Shown in pieces: positions 43,607 through 53,184 of a DNA stretch of 57,906 nt (its first letter is position 1; the number at the start of each line of letters is the position of its first letter). The notes under the pieces were generated by a model that saw only the letters and a program-made list of their open reading frames with translations, was not told where the DNA came from and made no database searches. The position numbers were made by a program, and so were the translations under genes. Where the stretch lies: NCBI GenBank assembly GCA_944390365.1, contig CALXPW010000001.1, positions 1 through 57,906 of the forward strand. Direction: 5' to 3'. Source of the DNA: an uncultured Clostridia bacterium (GTDB lineage Bacteria > Bacillota > Clostridia > TANB77 > CAG-508).

Positions 43607-44611
43607 TTAGCTAAAATACACAATTTTATTTTCTGGAAAATATTCATTTAATAATTTTCCTATATATTGCTCGCCTATCTTCCTTTGTTCTTGCTTGTAG
43701 GTGTACTTACCATTACCTCTTCCTGTCATCAAATCTTTATTATATAAATCAATTGCACTTGGAAATGCCTCTTCATTTATTTTTCTATGAACATAGCTAT
43801 ATGTCATAAAAATCACTTCGAAAAATGTACTTTGTTTTACTTTATCACTTAAATTATCTTTTAAATATATAACTAACTCCTTATATAGTTCTTGCCAGTT
43901 TTCTACAAAAATAACTGGAGCTATTAGTATTCCTACTTTATATCCAGCATCTGCCAATTTATTTATTGCCTTTACTCTATTCTCTAAACTTGAGGTCCCC
44001 ATCTCAACTTTTTGAATAATTTCCTTGGGATTAACACTCATTCTAATAATTACTCTTTCTTTGCCTTCTACATCAAGTATATCCTCTACCATATCGAATT
44101 TAGTAGGAAATGTTATATAACCCTTTTCTGCTTTTCTAAAATTTTCTATTGTCCATCTTAGATTATTAGTAATACTATTCTCAAGTATTAAATCACTATT
44201 GCTCCCTATTTCAAATACCAACTCTTCTTCGCTCTCATTTGCTACCTTAATAATTTTATTTAACATCTCTTCCCTATTTACAAAAATTCGAAGATATGCA
44301 CATTTATTATAGTTACAAACCAAATAGCAGTACAAACACATCGCAATGCAACCAGACGAAGTATATGGTACTAAATAATTTGATATTTTATTGTTTGGCA
44401 CAAACTTGTGCGTTTTTCGTATTCCTATAATTAAATTTCTCTTCATCTTCGGAAATTCTTTATTTTCCTTTTTCCTCATTTCTTCAATATTGTTATGATT
44501 TTCTATTACAAACTGTGGCACGTCTTTATATTTTTCAAGCAATTCTTTTCCAAGTTCATATTCCTTTGCCTTTTCCTCATAATATATTGCATCTGGAATA
44601 AAATCTTTCAT
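43607..44611 (-). CDS. splB: spore photoproduct lyase
   Basis: Radical SAM enzyme that reverses the spore photoproduct (5-thyminyl-5,6-dihydrothymine) in germinating spores. The cluster motif is C88-I-A-M-C92-L-Y-C95 in YTSSGCIAMCLYCYLVCNYN, and C99 occupies the extra Cys region characteristic of SplB. FPTKFDMVEDIL and MSVNPKEIIQKVEMGTSS support the family. The 334-residue length is normal. It supports an endospore-forming host. Confidence 0.92.
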   Translation of the reverse strand: MKDFIPDAIYYEEKAKEYELGKELLEKYKDVPQFVIENHNNIEEMRKKENKEFPKMKRNLIIGIRKTHKFVPNNKISNYLVPYTSSGCIAMCLYCYLVCNYNKCAYLRIFVNREEMLNKIIKVANESEEELVFEIGSNSDLILENSITNNLRWTIENFRKAEKGYITFPTKFDMVEDILDVEGKERVIIRMSVNPKEIIQKVEMGTSSLENRVKAINKLADAGYKVGILIAPVIFVENWQELYKELVIYLKDNLSDKVKQSTFFEVIFMTYSYVHRKINEEAFPSAIDLYNKDLMTGRGNGKYTYKQEQRKIGEQYIGKLLNEYFPENKIVYFS

Positions 44612-44689
44612 TATTTATCAATTCCTCTCAAATAAAACTATTTGTAATATTATGCACATTTTTTGCTAAGCTATGCTTTTTTTTATATT

Positions 44690-44832
44690 GGAAAAAGTAT
44701 GTATTTTTTATTTACGCCCCCCAACAGCGTACAAACTGTATAAACGCTACTTACGTTTCGTTTAACAGTTTGTAAACTTGTCGGTCCCCACCTTAAGGAC
44801 TCCAATATAAATAAAAAATACATACTTTTTCC
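44690..44832. repeat. nested palindromic element, family B copy 2
   Basis: 25-bp perfect outer arms (44690-44714 with 44808-44832), an inner ACAAACTGT/ACAGTTTGT stem, and loops with GGAG, GGTGGGGACCGAC and GTTGGGGG in minus orientation. The core is almost identical to 38707-38796, but the region between the inner arms differs. It fills the space between the divergent splB and ylbJ genes. Confidence 0.85.
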
Positions 44833-44897
44833 TAATTCTATAAATAAAAAGCTTCATATCTAATTTCAACACTGCATACATTTTAATAGGTGATTAC

Positions 44898-46154
44898 ATG
44901 AAATTTATTTTTCTTTCCTTTAGGCGAAATATTTTGCCATTTATCTTAGTCCTATTTACAATTTGTTTAGTTGTATTTTCTAGTTCTAACCTTATAGCTA
45001 CCAAAAATGGACTAACACTATGGGCAACTTGCGTTGTTCCTTCTCTTTTTCCTTTTTTTGTAATTACCAATTTACTTTCGCACACTAAGGTTGTTAGCGT
45101 TATTGGTAAATTATTAGACAAATTTATGAGGCCACTTTTTAATGTGCCTGGAATTGGTGGCTTTGCTTTTGTTATGGGGCTTATTAGTGGATATCCTGTT
45201 GGTGCTAAAATAGTAGCAGATTTTAGAGAAAAAGGATTAGTCACACAAGATGAAGGAGAAAGATTACTTGCTTTTACTAATAATTCTGGACCACTTTTTA
45301 TTTTAAGTAGTGTAGGTATTGCTTTGTTTGGCGATACAAAAACTGGTTTATTGCTTCTTGGTACTCACATTCTTGCATGTATAACTGTTGGAATAATTTT
45401 AGCAAGATTTTCTAAGAGAAATAAATTTTATAATTCTTATGATACAAGAACTAACTTACTCAAAAACTTCAGTCATTCTAGTAATTTGAAAAGCAGATGC
45501 AATACTACTGAAAATAGTCAAAATATTACTTTAAAAAATCTAGGAGAGGTCTTAACAACTAGTATAAATAGTAGCATCTCTACTATTTTATTGATAGGTG
45601 GATTTGTAGTTATATTTTCTGTAATTATTTCAATTCTAAATCAAACCAATATTTTAAATAATTTAAGCACTTTGCTATATCCTATCTTAAATTTTCTTAA
45701 TATTGATTTAGAATTTGCAAAGCCATTGCTTTCTGGCATATTAGAATTAACCAATGGAGTTAATTTAGTTGCAAATATACCAACAAAGCTTATTTCTCAA
45801 AATATAGTTTTAAGTGCATTTTTACTAGGGTTTGGTGGTTTTTCTGTATTATTACAAGTTTATAGTATTGTGTCCAAAACAGACTTATCTATGAAAAAAT
45901 ACTTAGTTGGAAAATTCTTACAAGGAATTATAGCTGGCATATATACTTTTCTAGCTTTAAAGTTTTTGCCTTTTTTAAACTTAGATATTGTTCAAACTAG
46001 TTCTTTACTAGATGGCTCATCGAATTTAAATAATGCATTTAATGGAATTTACTCGTTTTTCTACGACTTTGGTATATTTGTTATTGCTATTATTTTAGTA
46101 ATTTTTATATTTAAAGTATTTAATAATGTATATAAACTCATAAAAGAAAACTAA
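44898..46154 (+). CDS. ylbJ: sporulation integral membrane protein YlbJ
   Basis: Polytopic membrane protein of the YlbJ/SpmA-like nucleoside-recognition (Gate) family, needed for spore cortex formation in B. subtilis. It shows LTLWATCVVPSLFPFFVITN, GLISGYPVGAKIVADFREKG and LAFTNNSGPLFILSSVG, the family hallmarks, and a C-terminal repeat of the Gate motif. About eight membrane segments. The length of 418 is typical. AGGTGAT precedes ATG. A small hypothetical gene follows 32 bp later. Confidence 0.92.
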   Translation: MKFIFLSFRRNILPFILVLFTICLVVFSSSNLIATKNGLTLWATCVVPSLFPFFVITNLLSHTKVVSVIGKLLDKFMRPLFNVPGIGGFAFVMGLISGYPVGAKIVADFREKGLVTQDEGERLLAFTNNSGPLFILSSVGIALFGDTKTGLLLLGTHILACITVGIILARFSKRNKFYNSYDTRTNLLKNFSHSSNLKSRCNTTENSQNITLKNLGEVLTTSINSSISTILLIGGFVVIFSVIISILNQTNILNNLSTLLYPILNFLNIDLEFAKPLLSGILELTNGVNLVANIPTKLISQNIVLSAFLLGFGGFSVLLQVYSIVSKTDLSMKKYLVGKFLQGIIAGIYTFLALKFLPFLNLDIVQTSSLLDGSSNLNNAFNGIYSFFYDFGIFVIAIILVIFIFKVFNNVYKLIKEN

Positions 46155-46186
46155 TTGAATATATTTTATAAGGAGTTGATTTATTT

Positions 46187-46423
46187 ATGGATAGAGAGAA
46201 TATGAACAATTTTTATGGTATGCCTCCATATAATTATGATAATAACTTTGATGGTGGCATGGGAGATAATCCAATGTTTAACCCAATAATGCAGTATGAA
46301 CAGGCATATATGTACTACAAATATTTGACGCAACAAGTAGAATATAAGATAAAGTGTAAAGAGTATGATAAGATGTGTGGTACTTCAAGTAGAAGTGAAA
46401 GTTCGAGGGGTTCGAGGGAGTAA
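46187..46423 (+). CDS. hypothetical small Tyr/Met/Asn-rich protein
   Basis: A 78-residue protein with MPPYNYDNNF, GGMGDNPMF and EQAYMYYKYLTQQVEYKIK, ending in a Ser/Arg-rich tail. It has two Cys near the C-terminus and no membrane segment. AAGGAGTTG lies 8 bp before ATG. The composition recalls small spore coat or spore-associated proteins, and it follows ylbJ, but I cannot assign a family. Confidence 0.55.
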   Translation: MDRENMNNFYGMPPYNYDNNFDGGMGDNPMFNPIMQYEQAYMYYKYLTQQVEYKIKCKEYDKMCGTSSRSESSRGSRE

Positions 46424-46476
46424 AATGTTTTTTTATGATTTATTCAATGCAGAAATGTAAGCGACTATATCGGTAC

Positions 46477-46504
46477 AAAAATAAGCAAGCTTTTAAAAGC
46501 TTGC
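46477..46504 (-). terminator. terminator of tRNA-Met
   Basis: A 10-bp perfect palindromic stem (46485-46504, GCAAGCTTTT and its complement) followed on the minus strand by a T-rich tract, directly after the tRNA. Confidence 0.8.
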
Positions 46505-46510
46505 CTTTCT

Positions 46511-46587
46511 TGGTAGCGAGAGGGAGATTCGAACTCTCGACCCACTGGGTATGAACCAGTTGCTCTAGCCAACTGAGCTATCTCGCC
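46511..46587 (-). tRNA. tRNA-Met (anticodon CAT), elongator type
   Basis: A 77-nt cloverleaf with acceptor GGCGAGA/TCTCGCT, encoded CCA, D-arm AGCTCAGTTGGCTAGAGC, anticodon loop with CAT and T-arm GAGAGTTCGAATCTC. The first pair is G-T rather than the mismatched C-A of initiator tRNA, so it is elongator Met. It could alternatively be an Ile2 tRNA with modified C34, which sequence alone cannot exclude. Confidence 0.93.
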
Positions 46588-46625
46588 ATTTTTATTTGAT
46601 ATGCTATTTTTTCAGCACGAATTAA

Positions 46626-46654
46626 ATTATACAGGTTTTTATTGCATTTGTCAA
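46626..46654 (-). promoter_or_regulatory. consensus promoter of tRNA-Met
   Basis: Minus strand TTGACA (46654-46649), 17-bp spacer, TATAAT (46631-46626). Confidence 0.85.
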
Positions 46655-46670
46655 GTATAATGTCACTATT

Positions 46671-46958
46671 TTATTCAAACAAATCAGAATGTGAACCTGT
46701 ACGAGTTAATACCAAGATTAAATTTGCATTATTTTTCTTATACTCAAGTAACCAATCGGGTTTAATATGGCATTCCCATAATCCGTATTTCTTTTGGTTC
46801 TAATAAATGATTTCTATATTTTGATGGTAAAGGAATGTCATTTGCTAACATTTGTATAACTTCATCTAGTAACTTAATATCTAGTTTTCTTTTTGTATAA
46901 TTTTTAAATCTTTTTTAAATTGACTTGTTATCTTTATTTCGTACTTATTAGTTTTCAT
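46671..46958 (-). pseudogene. YafQ-type mRNA interferase toxin, frame-disrupted twice
   Basis: Starting at ATG 46958 the product begins MKTNKYEIKITSQFKKDLKI. A one-base loss in an A run then shifts the frame to KLDIKLLDEVIQMLANDIPL. A second change, at or near an in-frame CGG (46785-46783), leads to LWECHIKPDWLL and LILVLTRTGSHSDLF. These are the conserved parts of YafQ/RelE-family toxins, including the C-terminal His. The first lesion is not of the CGG type, so the gene is most likely dead. The ATG overlaps the antitoxin stop. Confidence 0.75.
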
Positions 46959-47232
46959 TGTCTATCTCCTCAATCATGTCATAAACATTATCATAGCTTT
47001 TATAGTCTTCAGGTTTTTCCATTATTGCATCAGCCTCTTTTATTGCTTCAATTGTTTCTTTATTAAATGTTGGTTTTTTTATCATAAATGGAATACTATT
47101 AGTCATTACTACTTGTTTTAAAAACACTGTTACTGCATCAGCAATATTCATTCCCAAATCATTTAAAGTTTTTTCTACTTCTTTTTTTAATTCAGGTTCA
47201 ATTCTAATATTTAAAGTATCAGTCTTAGCCAT
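46948..47232 (-). CDS. RelB/DinJ family antitoxin
   Basis: A 94-residue antitoxin with an N-terminal ribbon-helix-helix (KTDTLNIRIEPELKKEVE, then NIADAVTVFLKQVV) and a C-terminal toxin-binding region. The open frame starts at 47256, but ATG 47232 has GGAGGTGG upstream. It normally neutralises the YafQ-type toxin encoded next to it, and the RHH dimer would repress the operon; the toxin is broken here, so it is probably an orphan. Confidence 0.87.
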   Translation of the reverse strand: MAKTDTLNIRIEPELKKEVEKTLNDLGMNIADAVTVFLKQVVMTNSIPFMIKKPTFNKETIEAIKEADAIMEKPEDYKSYDNVYDMIEEIDNEN

Positions 47233-47274
47233 TTTTCCACCTCCAATTATATTCATATATTATCTTACGGTAAT

Positions 47275-47303
47275 ATTGTAATACATTGTATTTGCAATGT
47301 CAA
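47275..47303 (-). promoter_or_regulatory. promoter of the antitoxin operon
   Basis: Minus strand TTGACA (47303-47298), 17-bp spacer, TACAAT (47280-47275), with AT-rich palindromic surroundings suited to RHH autoregulation. Confidence 0.7.
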
Positions 47304-47363
47304 TAATATTATATTATTATTTACACAAAAATGTGATTTTATACTTTGCTATAGTTAGGTTAT

Positions 47364-47395
47364 GAAAAAAATAAAGGCTGTTATAATTTACAGCC
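47364..47395 (-). terminator. terminator after the 47406 gene
   Basis: GGCTGT/ACAGCC stem (47376-47395) followed on the minus strand by a T-rich tract. Confidence 0.75.
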
Positions 47396-47405
47396 CCTAT
47401 AAAAT

Positions 47406-47723
47406 TTATTTAATATAATCGTCTTCTCTTTGGTCTTGCTCTCTTTCCACTTTCTCTACTTGTTGTGGTTTAGCTAAATCATTTTTCTTTACTTTTACAG
47501 CCTCTAATGTCTTTCTTCTTTGTGCTTTACCAGAATTTCCATAAGCATCTACTTTGCTATCTATGGTTCTTGAACTCTCTGCTAATACTTTTTCTGTTGC
47601 ATCTGTAGAATCTACACTTAATTCTACATCTTCTATATCATTTTCACTTGTTACCATATTTTTTATACTTACAAATGGAGATACTAGTATTTGCCAAAAA
47701 CTAAGCTTTACTTCTCTGTCCAT
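47406..47723 (-). CDS. hypothetical hydrophilic protein downstream of sigA
   Basis: A 105-residue protein starting at ATG 47723 with GAGGTG upstream (a GTG at 47732 is the first possible start). It opens MDREVKLSFWQILVSPFVSI, a possible membrane-surface helix, then becomes acidic and Ser/Thr-rich and ends in a K/E/Q-rich tail. No known domain. It lies downstream of sigA in the same direction with a terminator after it. Confidence 0.5.
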   Translation of the reverse strand: MDREVKLSFWQILVSPFVSIKNMVTSENDIEDVELSVDSTDATEKVLAESSRTIDSKVDAYGNSGKAQRRKTLEAVKVKKNDLAKPQQVEKVEREQDQREDDYIK

Positions 47724-47814
47724 TATATTCACCTCGATTTAGTAAAACTACTGTTTTACCCTAATTTTAAAACTCTATTTCTATATTAACATAATTTTAC
47801 AGAAAAATCAAGCC

Positions 47815-49107
47815 TTAACCCATATAATCTCTTAATTTCTTACTTCTACTAGGATGTCTTAGTTTTCTTAATGCCTTTGCTTCTATTTGTCTTATTCTTT
47901 CTCTTGTAACATCAAATTGTTTTCCAACCTCTTCAAGTGTTCTTGCTTTTCCATCTTCTAGACCAAATCTTAGTTTTAATACCATTGCCTCTCTTGGTGT
48001 TAGTGTATCCATTACTTCTTCTAGTTGTTCTCTTAAAAGTGTATGTGCTGCAGAATCTTGTGGTGCTGGACTATCTTCGTCTTGTATAAAGTCTCCTAGA
48101 TGGCTATCGTCCTCTTCTCCTATTGGTGTTTCCAAAGATACTGGGTCTTGTGCTATTTTTTGTATTTCCATTACTTTTTCTACACTAATTTCCATCTCTT
48201 TTGCGATTTCTTCTGGAGTTGGTTCACGTCCGTTTTGTTGTAATAATTGTCTTGATGTACGAATTAGTTTATTTATTGTTTCAACCATGTGTACTGGTAT
48301 TCTTATGGTTCTTGCTTGGTCTGCTATAGCTCTTGTGATGGCTTGTCTTATCCACCAAGTTGCATACGTACTAAATTTGAAGCCTTTGTTATAGTCAAAT
48401 TTTTCTACTGCTTTTATTAGTCCCATATTTCCTTCTTGGATTAAGTCTAAGAAAAGCATTCCTCTACCAACATACTTTTTAGCTATACTTACAACTAGTC
48501 TTAAATTTGATTCAGCTAATTTTTGTTTTGCTTCCTCGTCTCCTTTTAATATTCTTTGTGCTAATTCTGCCTCTTCTTCATAGCTTAAAAGTGGTATTTT
48601 TCCTATTTCTCTTAAATACATTCTAACTGGATCGTCTACACTAACACCTTCTATGTTAGATACGTCCATATCTTCTAATTTTATTTCTTCTACATTTTCT
48701 AAATCTTCTATGTCTGGCTCTTCTATATCATCATTTAGGTCTACACCTAAATCTTCAAAAGCATCAAATACTTTATCTATTTCTTCCGGATCAGTATCGT
48801 CTAGTTCAGTTGCTAATTCTCCATAAGTAATTTTTCCACTTTCTTTTGCTTTTTCTATAATTTTTTGAACTTTATCATTGTTAATTGTTGAATCGCTCTC
48901 TTTTTTTTCTGCTTCTTTAGTAGGCTTATTTTCAACTTTGTCAGAATCCTTTTTAGTCTTTGTTTCTACTTTTACTGGTTTGTCAATTTCTTTTTTATCT
49001 TGTTCTGTTTTATTGTTTTTTTCTTGCTTTTCATTATTAACTATTACTTTTATGTCTTTTGCTTTTTTCTCTACTTCTTTTACTGCGTCATTTTCTGAAT
49101 TTTTCAT
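47815..49107 (-). CDS. sigA: RNA polymerase primary sigma factor
   Basis: Housekeeping sigma-70. A charged N-terminal extension (about 1-75) is followed by a region 1.1-like part ([20 protein letters not shown]), region 1.2 with [11 protein letters not shown] and region 2 with [19 protein letters not shown] and [17 protein letters not shown]. Region 3 and region 4 ([20 protein letters not shown]) close it. The 430-residue length is normal. It follows dnaG by 22 bp, the conserved Firmicutes dnaG-sigA order. The many TTGACA-17-TATAAT promoters here fit this factor. Confidence 0.96.
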   Translation of the reverse strand: MKNSENDAVKEVEKKAKDIKVIVNNEKQEKNNKTEQDKKEIDKPVKVETKTKKDSDKVENKPTKEAEKKESDSTINNDKVQKIIEKAKESGKITYGELATELDDTDPEEIDKVFDAFEDLGVDLNDDIEEPDIEDLENVEEIKLEDMDVSNIEGVSVDDPVRMYLREIGKIPLLSYEEEAELAQRILKGDEEAKQKLAESNLRLVVSIAKKYVGRGMLFLDLIQEGNMGLIKAVEKFDYNKGFKFSTYATWWIRQAITRAIADQARTIRIPVHMVETINKLIRTSRQLLQQNGREPTPEEIAKEMEISVEKVMEIQKIAQDPVSLETPIGEEDDSHLGDFIQDEDSPAPQDSAAHTLLREQLEEVMDTLTPREAMVLKLRFGLEDGKARTLEEVGKQFDVTRERIRQIEAKALRKLRHPSRSKKLRDYMG

Positions 49108-49129
49108 TTTTATAACTCCTTCCTTTCTT

Positions 49130-50917
49130 CTATTTAACCTTAGCTAACTTTAGTATTACGTCATTTAATTTTTCTTCAAGTTCATGTATTTCTTCCTTAG
49201 TCATATTATCTGTATTTTCTAATTTTTTTATTATTTCATTTCTTTTATTTACTAATTTTTCTTTATTATATGTAGTAAGTAAATCTTCTATACATTTATT
49301 TATGTCTGAAATTCCAAAGTCTTCAGCCATTATTCCTGATAGATAGTTTATTGTTTCTTCATCGTCAAAGCTATCTAAAATATTGCTTGTTTTTCCTTGG
49401 GCATATAGCTCATAAATTTTAGAAATTATTTTTTTATTTATTTCTGCTTTTATATTATCTACCAATATTGTGTCTTTTACTTTTTCATAGCTTTCTTGTG
49501 GATAGTTAACTAATATATATATAACCATTTTTTCTCTTTTTATTATAAATTCGTCAACTTTTTCTGTGTTTTCTTTTCTTAATAGATTTTTTATTGGCGT
49601 GCTTTCCAAAACTTTTTTATCGTTATCTTTTTTATATACTAGTTTATTTACCTCTCCATATATAGCTTCTTTAGATATTCCATATTCTTTTGAAATTTTG
49701 TCTATATAAATTTCTTTTTCCATGCTGTTGTCTACTTTTGATAATATCTTAGCAATTTCATTTAAAAATTTTATTTTGTCATTTACATTTTCAATATTTA
49801 AATTTTGCTTTAAAATTTTTACTTTAAATTCAACAAGTGATATAGCTGAATCCACACATTTTTGAAATCTTTCTGGTCCATATTTTATTACAAATTCATC
49901 AGGATCTTTTGCCCCATATATTTGAAGTACACGAATATCACATCCCATGTTTTGGAGTATTTCGAGTCCCCTTAAAGTTGCTGCTTGTCCTGCACCATCA
50001 GCATCATACCCTATTATTACTTGCTCACTATTTTTTCTAAGGAGCCTTCCTTGCTGTTCTGTAAGTGCTGTTCCAAGTGAAGCCACTACATTTGTAATAC
50101 CTCTTTGATAAAGAGATATTGCATCCATATATCCTTCTACTATTATTAGTTTTTTTGTATCACCTTTTTTAGCTACATTTAGACCAAATAAATTTCTTCC
50201 TTTACTATACACTATGTTTTCTGGCGAATTTATATATTTAGGCTTACTATCATCCAATACTCTTCCACCAAATGCAATAAACTTTCCTGATGTATCTTGG
50301 ATTGGTATCATAAGTCTTTTTCTGAATCTATCAATAAATTTGCCATTATCTGTTTTATTTACTAGGCTTGATGCTAATATTTGCTCTTCTGTAAAGCCTT
50401 TTTGTTTTAATAGATTATATAGCTCATCAAAATTACCAGAATAACCAATTAAAAATGATTTTAATGTTCTGTTGTCTAATTTTCTTTTTTTAATATATTC
50501 TTGTGCTGGTTTTGAAGTTGGTTTATATAAATTTTCATGATAAAATTTAGCAGCAATTTCATTTATTTCATAAACTTTTGATTTTAGTATAGCTTTTTTA
50601 TTATCTTGATAACTATTGTCTAATGTAGGAAGTGTAATATTCGCTCTATTAGCTAATAGTTCTAAAGTTTCTCTAAAATCCAAGTTTTCTATTTTGCTAA
50701 CAAAATGTATAACATTACCTCCAACACCACAACCAAAGCAATGAAAAATTTGCTTGTCTGGTGACACAGAAAAAGAAGGTGACTTTTCTTTATGAAATGG
50801 ACATAGTCCAAAAAAGTTTCTTCCACTTCTTTTTAATATTACGTATTGAGATATTACATCAACTATATCGTTACTACTTCTTATTTCTTCTATTAATTCT
50901 TCACTATACCTTACCAA
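49130..50917 (-). CDS. dnaG: DNA primase
   Basis: Synthesises RNA primers at the replication fork. The CHC2 zinc finger is [17 protein letters not shown], then FHCFGCG (about residues 40-64). [18 protein letters not shown] leads to the Toprim domain with [12 protein letters not shown] and GYDADGAG. The C-terminal helicase-binding part is long and helical. Start is TTG 50917 with a modest AAGG upstream. The 595-residue length is typical. Operon with sigA. Confidence 0.95.
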   Translation of the reverse strand: MVRYSEELIEEIRSSNDIVDVISQYVILKRSGRNFFGLCPFHKEKSPSFSVSPDKQIFHCFGCGVGGNVIHFVSKIENLDFRETLELLANRANITLPTLDNSYQDNKKAILKSKVYEINEIAAKFYHENLYKPTSKPAQEYIKKRKLDNRTLKSFLIGYSGNFDELYNLLKQKGFTEEQILASSLVNKTDNGKFIDRFRKRLMIPIQDTSGKFIAFGGRVLDDSKPKYINSPENIVYSKGRNLFGLNVAKKGDTKKLIIVEGYMDAISLYQRGITNVVASLGTALTEQQGRLLRKNSEQVIIGYDADGAGQAATLRGLEILQNMGCDIRVLQIYGAKDPDEFVIKYGPERFQKCVDSAISLVEFKVKILKQNLNIENVNDKIKFLNEIAKILSKVDNSMEKEIYIDKISKEYGISKEAIYGEVNKLVYKKDNDKKVLESTPIKNLLRKENTEKVDEFIIKREKMVIYILVNYPQESYEKVKDTILVDNIKAEINKKIISKIYELYAQGKTSNILDSFDDEETINYLSGIMAEDFGISDINKCIEDLLTTYNKEKLVNKRNEIIKKLENTDNMTKEEIHELEEKLNDVILKLAKVK

Positions 50918-51056
50918 TTTTTTCTAACCTTTCTATCATATACTTATTTTATTCGACATAAAGTCTTTAATTCCTTCTTATGATTTTACAGTTTTTACCT
51001 ACCTATATAAAATTGCTTTTTATACTCAAAATTTCTTGGTCAAAGCCAACAACAAA

Positions 51057-51085
51057 GTCGTACCTTTTCGATACGACCTTTTTTC
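51057..51085. terminator. hairpin after carD
   Basis: GTCGTA pairs with TACGAC around a 9-nt loop, with a T run on the plus-strand side and a weaker T-rich tract on the minus side. It lies just after the carD stop. Confidence 0.6.
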
Positions 51086-51093
51086 TGTAAATT

Positions 51094-51672
51094 TTATAAA
51101 TTTTCGCTTGTTCCTGTTCCATTAAATGGTATAAATTTACTTACTATATCTTGATTTATGTCTATATGTTCTTGTGGTAATTTATATTCATCAAAAGATA
51201 TATTTATTTTATTTTCTACTAATTGTTCTACCTCTTCTTGTGATGCATGCTCTGCAAGTACTAATTCACTCACTAATATTTGTTTAGCATTATTAAGCAT
51301 TTTCTTTTCTCCTGTAGATAGTCCTTTTTCTTTTTGTTTAAAGCTTAAATTTCTAACTACGTCTGCCACTTCATATATATCTCCACTTTTCATCTTGTCC
51401 ATATTGTCTCTATACCTTTTGTTCCAGTTTTGAGACATTTCTGTTTCATTTTGTCCTAATACAGACATTACTTTTGCAGCTTCTTCTTTGCCTATTACAC
51501 TTCTAACACCAACTTCTTCTGCTTTGTCTGTTGGTACCATTACCTTTACTTCTCCTGGCATTTTGATAATATAATAATTTTGTTTTTCTCCTAATATGTT
51601 CTTCTCCTCAATTGCATCTATTGTTCCTGCTCCGTGCATTGGATATACTATTTTGTCACCTATGTTAAACAT
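51094..51672 (-). CDS. carD: CarD-like transcriptional regulator
   Basis: RNA polymerase-binding regulator of the CarD/CdnL family that stabilises open promoter complexes. The RNAP-interacting Tudor-like domain (about 1-60) shows GDKIVYPMHGAGTIDAIEEK and YYIIKMPGEVKVMVP; a helical DNA-binding domain with WNKRYRDNMDKMKSGD and VVRNLSFKQKEKGLS follows. The 192-residue length is slightly long owing to the C-terminal tail. A consensus promoter precedes it. Confidence 0.9.
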   Translation of the reverse strand: MFNIGDKIVYPMHGAGTIDAIEEKNILGEKQNYYIIKMPGEVKVMVPTDKAEEVGVRSVIGKEEAAKVMSVLGQNETEMSQNWNKRYRDNMDKMKSGDIYEVADVVRNLSFKQKEKGLSTGEKKMLNNAKQILVSELVLAEHASQEEVEQLVENKINISFDEYKLPQEHIDINQDIVSKFIPFNGTGTSENL

Positions 51673-51753
51673 ATAGGTCCTCCTTTCTAAAGTAAATTTT
51701 CTATATATGAAGTTAAAGAAAGGGTTTTGTTTCTCTTTTTCAACTACATTTCT

Positions 51754-51782
51754 ATTATACTACAAAAAATGGCAAAAGTCAA
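51754..51782 (-). promoter_or_regulatory. sigma-A promoter of carD
   Basis: Minus strand TTGACT (51782-51777), 17-bp spacer, TATAAT (51759-51754). The remainder of the 332-bp gap up to 52004 is AT-rich and shows nothing else that I can name. Confidence 0.85.
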
Positions 51783-52004
51783 AACTTTTACCATTAGTTT
51801 TTATGTAATTTGTAGCTGAATTGCTTGAAATTGACGGGTTTCAAAAGTTTAAATTTTTTTTCATTTTTTTTGTTTGTTTTCGTTTTAATTATGTAGACTA
51901 TGTTCTGTGTTGCTTTGATTTCAAGCGATGTATCGTTTTTCATTTTAATTTAGCATTTTACTTATTGTTTAAATTTTTATTTAGTATATTTAATATTTAG
52001 AACA

Positions 52005-52466
52005 TTATTTGCTAGTTGATCCAAATCCACCTTTTCTTTCTCCCTCTGCATTGTCATCATCTGTTATTAAATATTTTTGGAATATAGCTTGTCCTATTGC
52101 ATCTCCTTTTTTTATAACTGTATCTTCATCTTTTATATTATAAAATGCAAACATAATATGTCCATCATTATCTGGATTTCCATAATAGTCTTTATCTATA
52201 ACTCCAACACTATTTGATAAAATCAAGCCTTTTTTCTTTGGATTAGAACTTCTATTATATAACATTAGTACTTCATCGTCTTGCATATATGCTTTTATTC
52301 CTGTTTTTACAAGTGTAGGGGCCATACCTTTTTTGAAACTTGGTACTACTGTATCTTCTGCTGCTTCTACATCATAACCTGCAGAAAATTTTGTTTTTCT
52401 AATAGGTAAGTTTATTCCTTTATCTTCCCAACCTTTTGCTATTTCAAATCCTCTTTTTCTTTCCAT
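52005..52466 (-). CDS. dut: dUTP diphosphatase (trimeric type)
   Basis: Hydrolyses dUTP to dUMP. The motifs are SAGYDVEAAE (I), YNRSSNPKKKGL (II), GVIDKDYYGN (III), GDAIGQAIFQKY (IV) and the C-terminal GGFGSTSK (V). The 153-residue length is normal. Motif II reads RSSNPKKKGL instead of RSGLAxKxG, a variant common in Firmicutes and phages. Monocistronic. Confidence 0.92.
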   Translation of the reverse strand: MERKRGFEIAKGWEDKGINLPIRKTKFSAGYDVEAAEDTVVPSFKKGMAPTLVKTGIKAYMQDDEVLMLYNRSSNPKKKGLILSNSVGVIDKDYYGNPDNDGHIMFAFYNIKDEDTVIKKGDAIGQAIFQKYLITDDDNAEGERKGGFGSTSK

Positions 52467-52586
52467 TTGTATATCATCCTTTCACTTTTCTTTTATTTTA
52501 GGCTCATTATATTATAGTTTTTGAGTTTGTCAAGAGTTTGGAATATATTGAGTTATTAGATAATAGTTTTATAACATGATAAAAAG

Positions 52587-52773
52587 CCTAGGTATATGTA
52601 TATTTATCAAATTTTTTTGTTCCTTGGTGTCGCACCTCTCTTATGATAAAAAGAAAAATAAGTTTTTCTTTTTATCTCAGGAAAGGTGCTCCAAATCGCA
52701 CTCGCTTCAAAGAAGCTCGTTTGGTCGCTTACGCGTCACTACAAAAATTCTCTAAATATACATATTACCTAGG
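52587..52773. repeat. nested palindromic element, family C copy 2
   Basis: A 146-bp core nearly identical to 8425-8572, bounded by an imperfect inverted repeat (52587-52606 with 52753-52773, one bulge) that starts with CCTAGG. The outermost bases differ from copy 1 yet remain self-complementary. A short palindrome TAGGTT/AACCTA follows at its right edge. No credible gene lies in 52467-52922. Confidence 0.8.
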
Positions 52774-52922
52774 TTTAGAACCTAAATTTCTACAAAGCCA
52801 TTATTTAATAACGATATTGTGGAGCAAAAGCATAAATAAAAAATTCGTACTACTTCTTAAACAAATAAAAAAACTCATCATATTATACTCATATAAAACG
52901 AAATGAAAGTGAGATGATTTAC

Positions 52923-53159
52923 ATGCAAACTATTCCTTTATCTAACTTAAAACTTAATTCTATTGGTGTTATAAAAGAAATAAATTGTAAAAGTAATATT
53001 AAAAGGCGTTTGTTAGATTTAGGTCTAATACCTAATACCGAAATAACTCCTATAATGGAGAGTGTGTCTGGTGACCCAATGGCTTACGAAGTTAGGAATA
53101 TTATTCTTGCTATTAGAAAAGAAGATGCAGACAAAATTTTAGTAGAAATTAAAAATTAG
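52923..53159 (+). CDS. feoA: FeoA family iron-transport protein
   Basis: Small SH3-like cytoplasmic partner of FeoB. It opens MQTIPLSNLKLNSIGVIKEI, then RRLLDLGLIPNTEITPIMES, GDPMAYEVRN and LAIRKEDADKILV, the FeoA core. The length is 78 residues from ATG 52923. It is convergent with feoB; normally feoA precedes feoB in one operon. A large palindrome separates them. Confidence 0.9.
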   Translation: MQTIPLSNLKLNSIGVIKEINCKSNIKRRLLDLGLIPNTEITPIMESVSGDPMAYEVRNIILAIRKEDADKILVEIKN

Positions 53160-53184
53160 TAATTGAGGCGCATTACTGGTTTAT

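Noticed and set aside
52643-52906. ORF through the family C element at 52.6-52.9 kb
   Set aside because: It runs through a repeat whose other copy is not open in the same way, and the product has no plausible composition.
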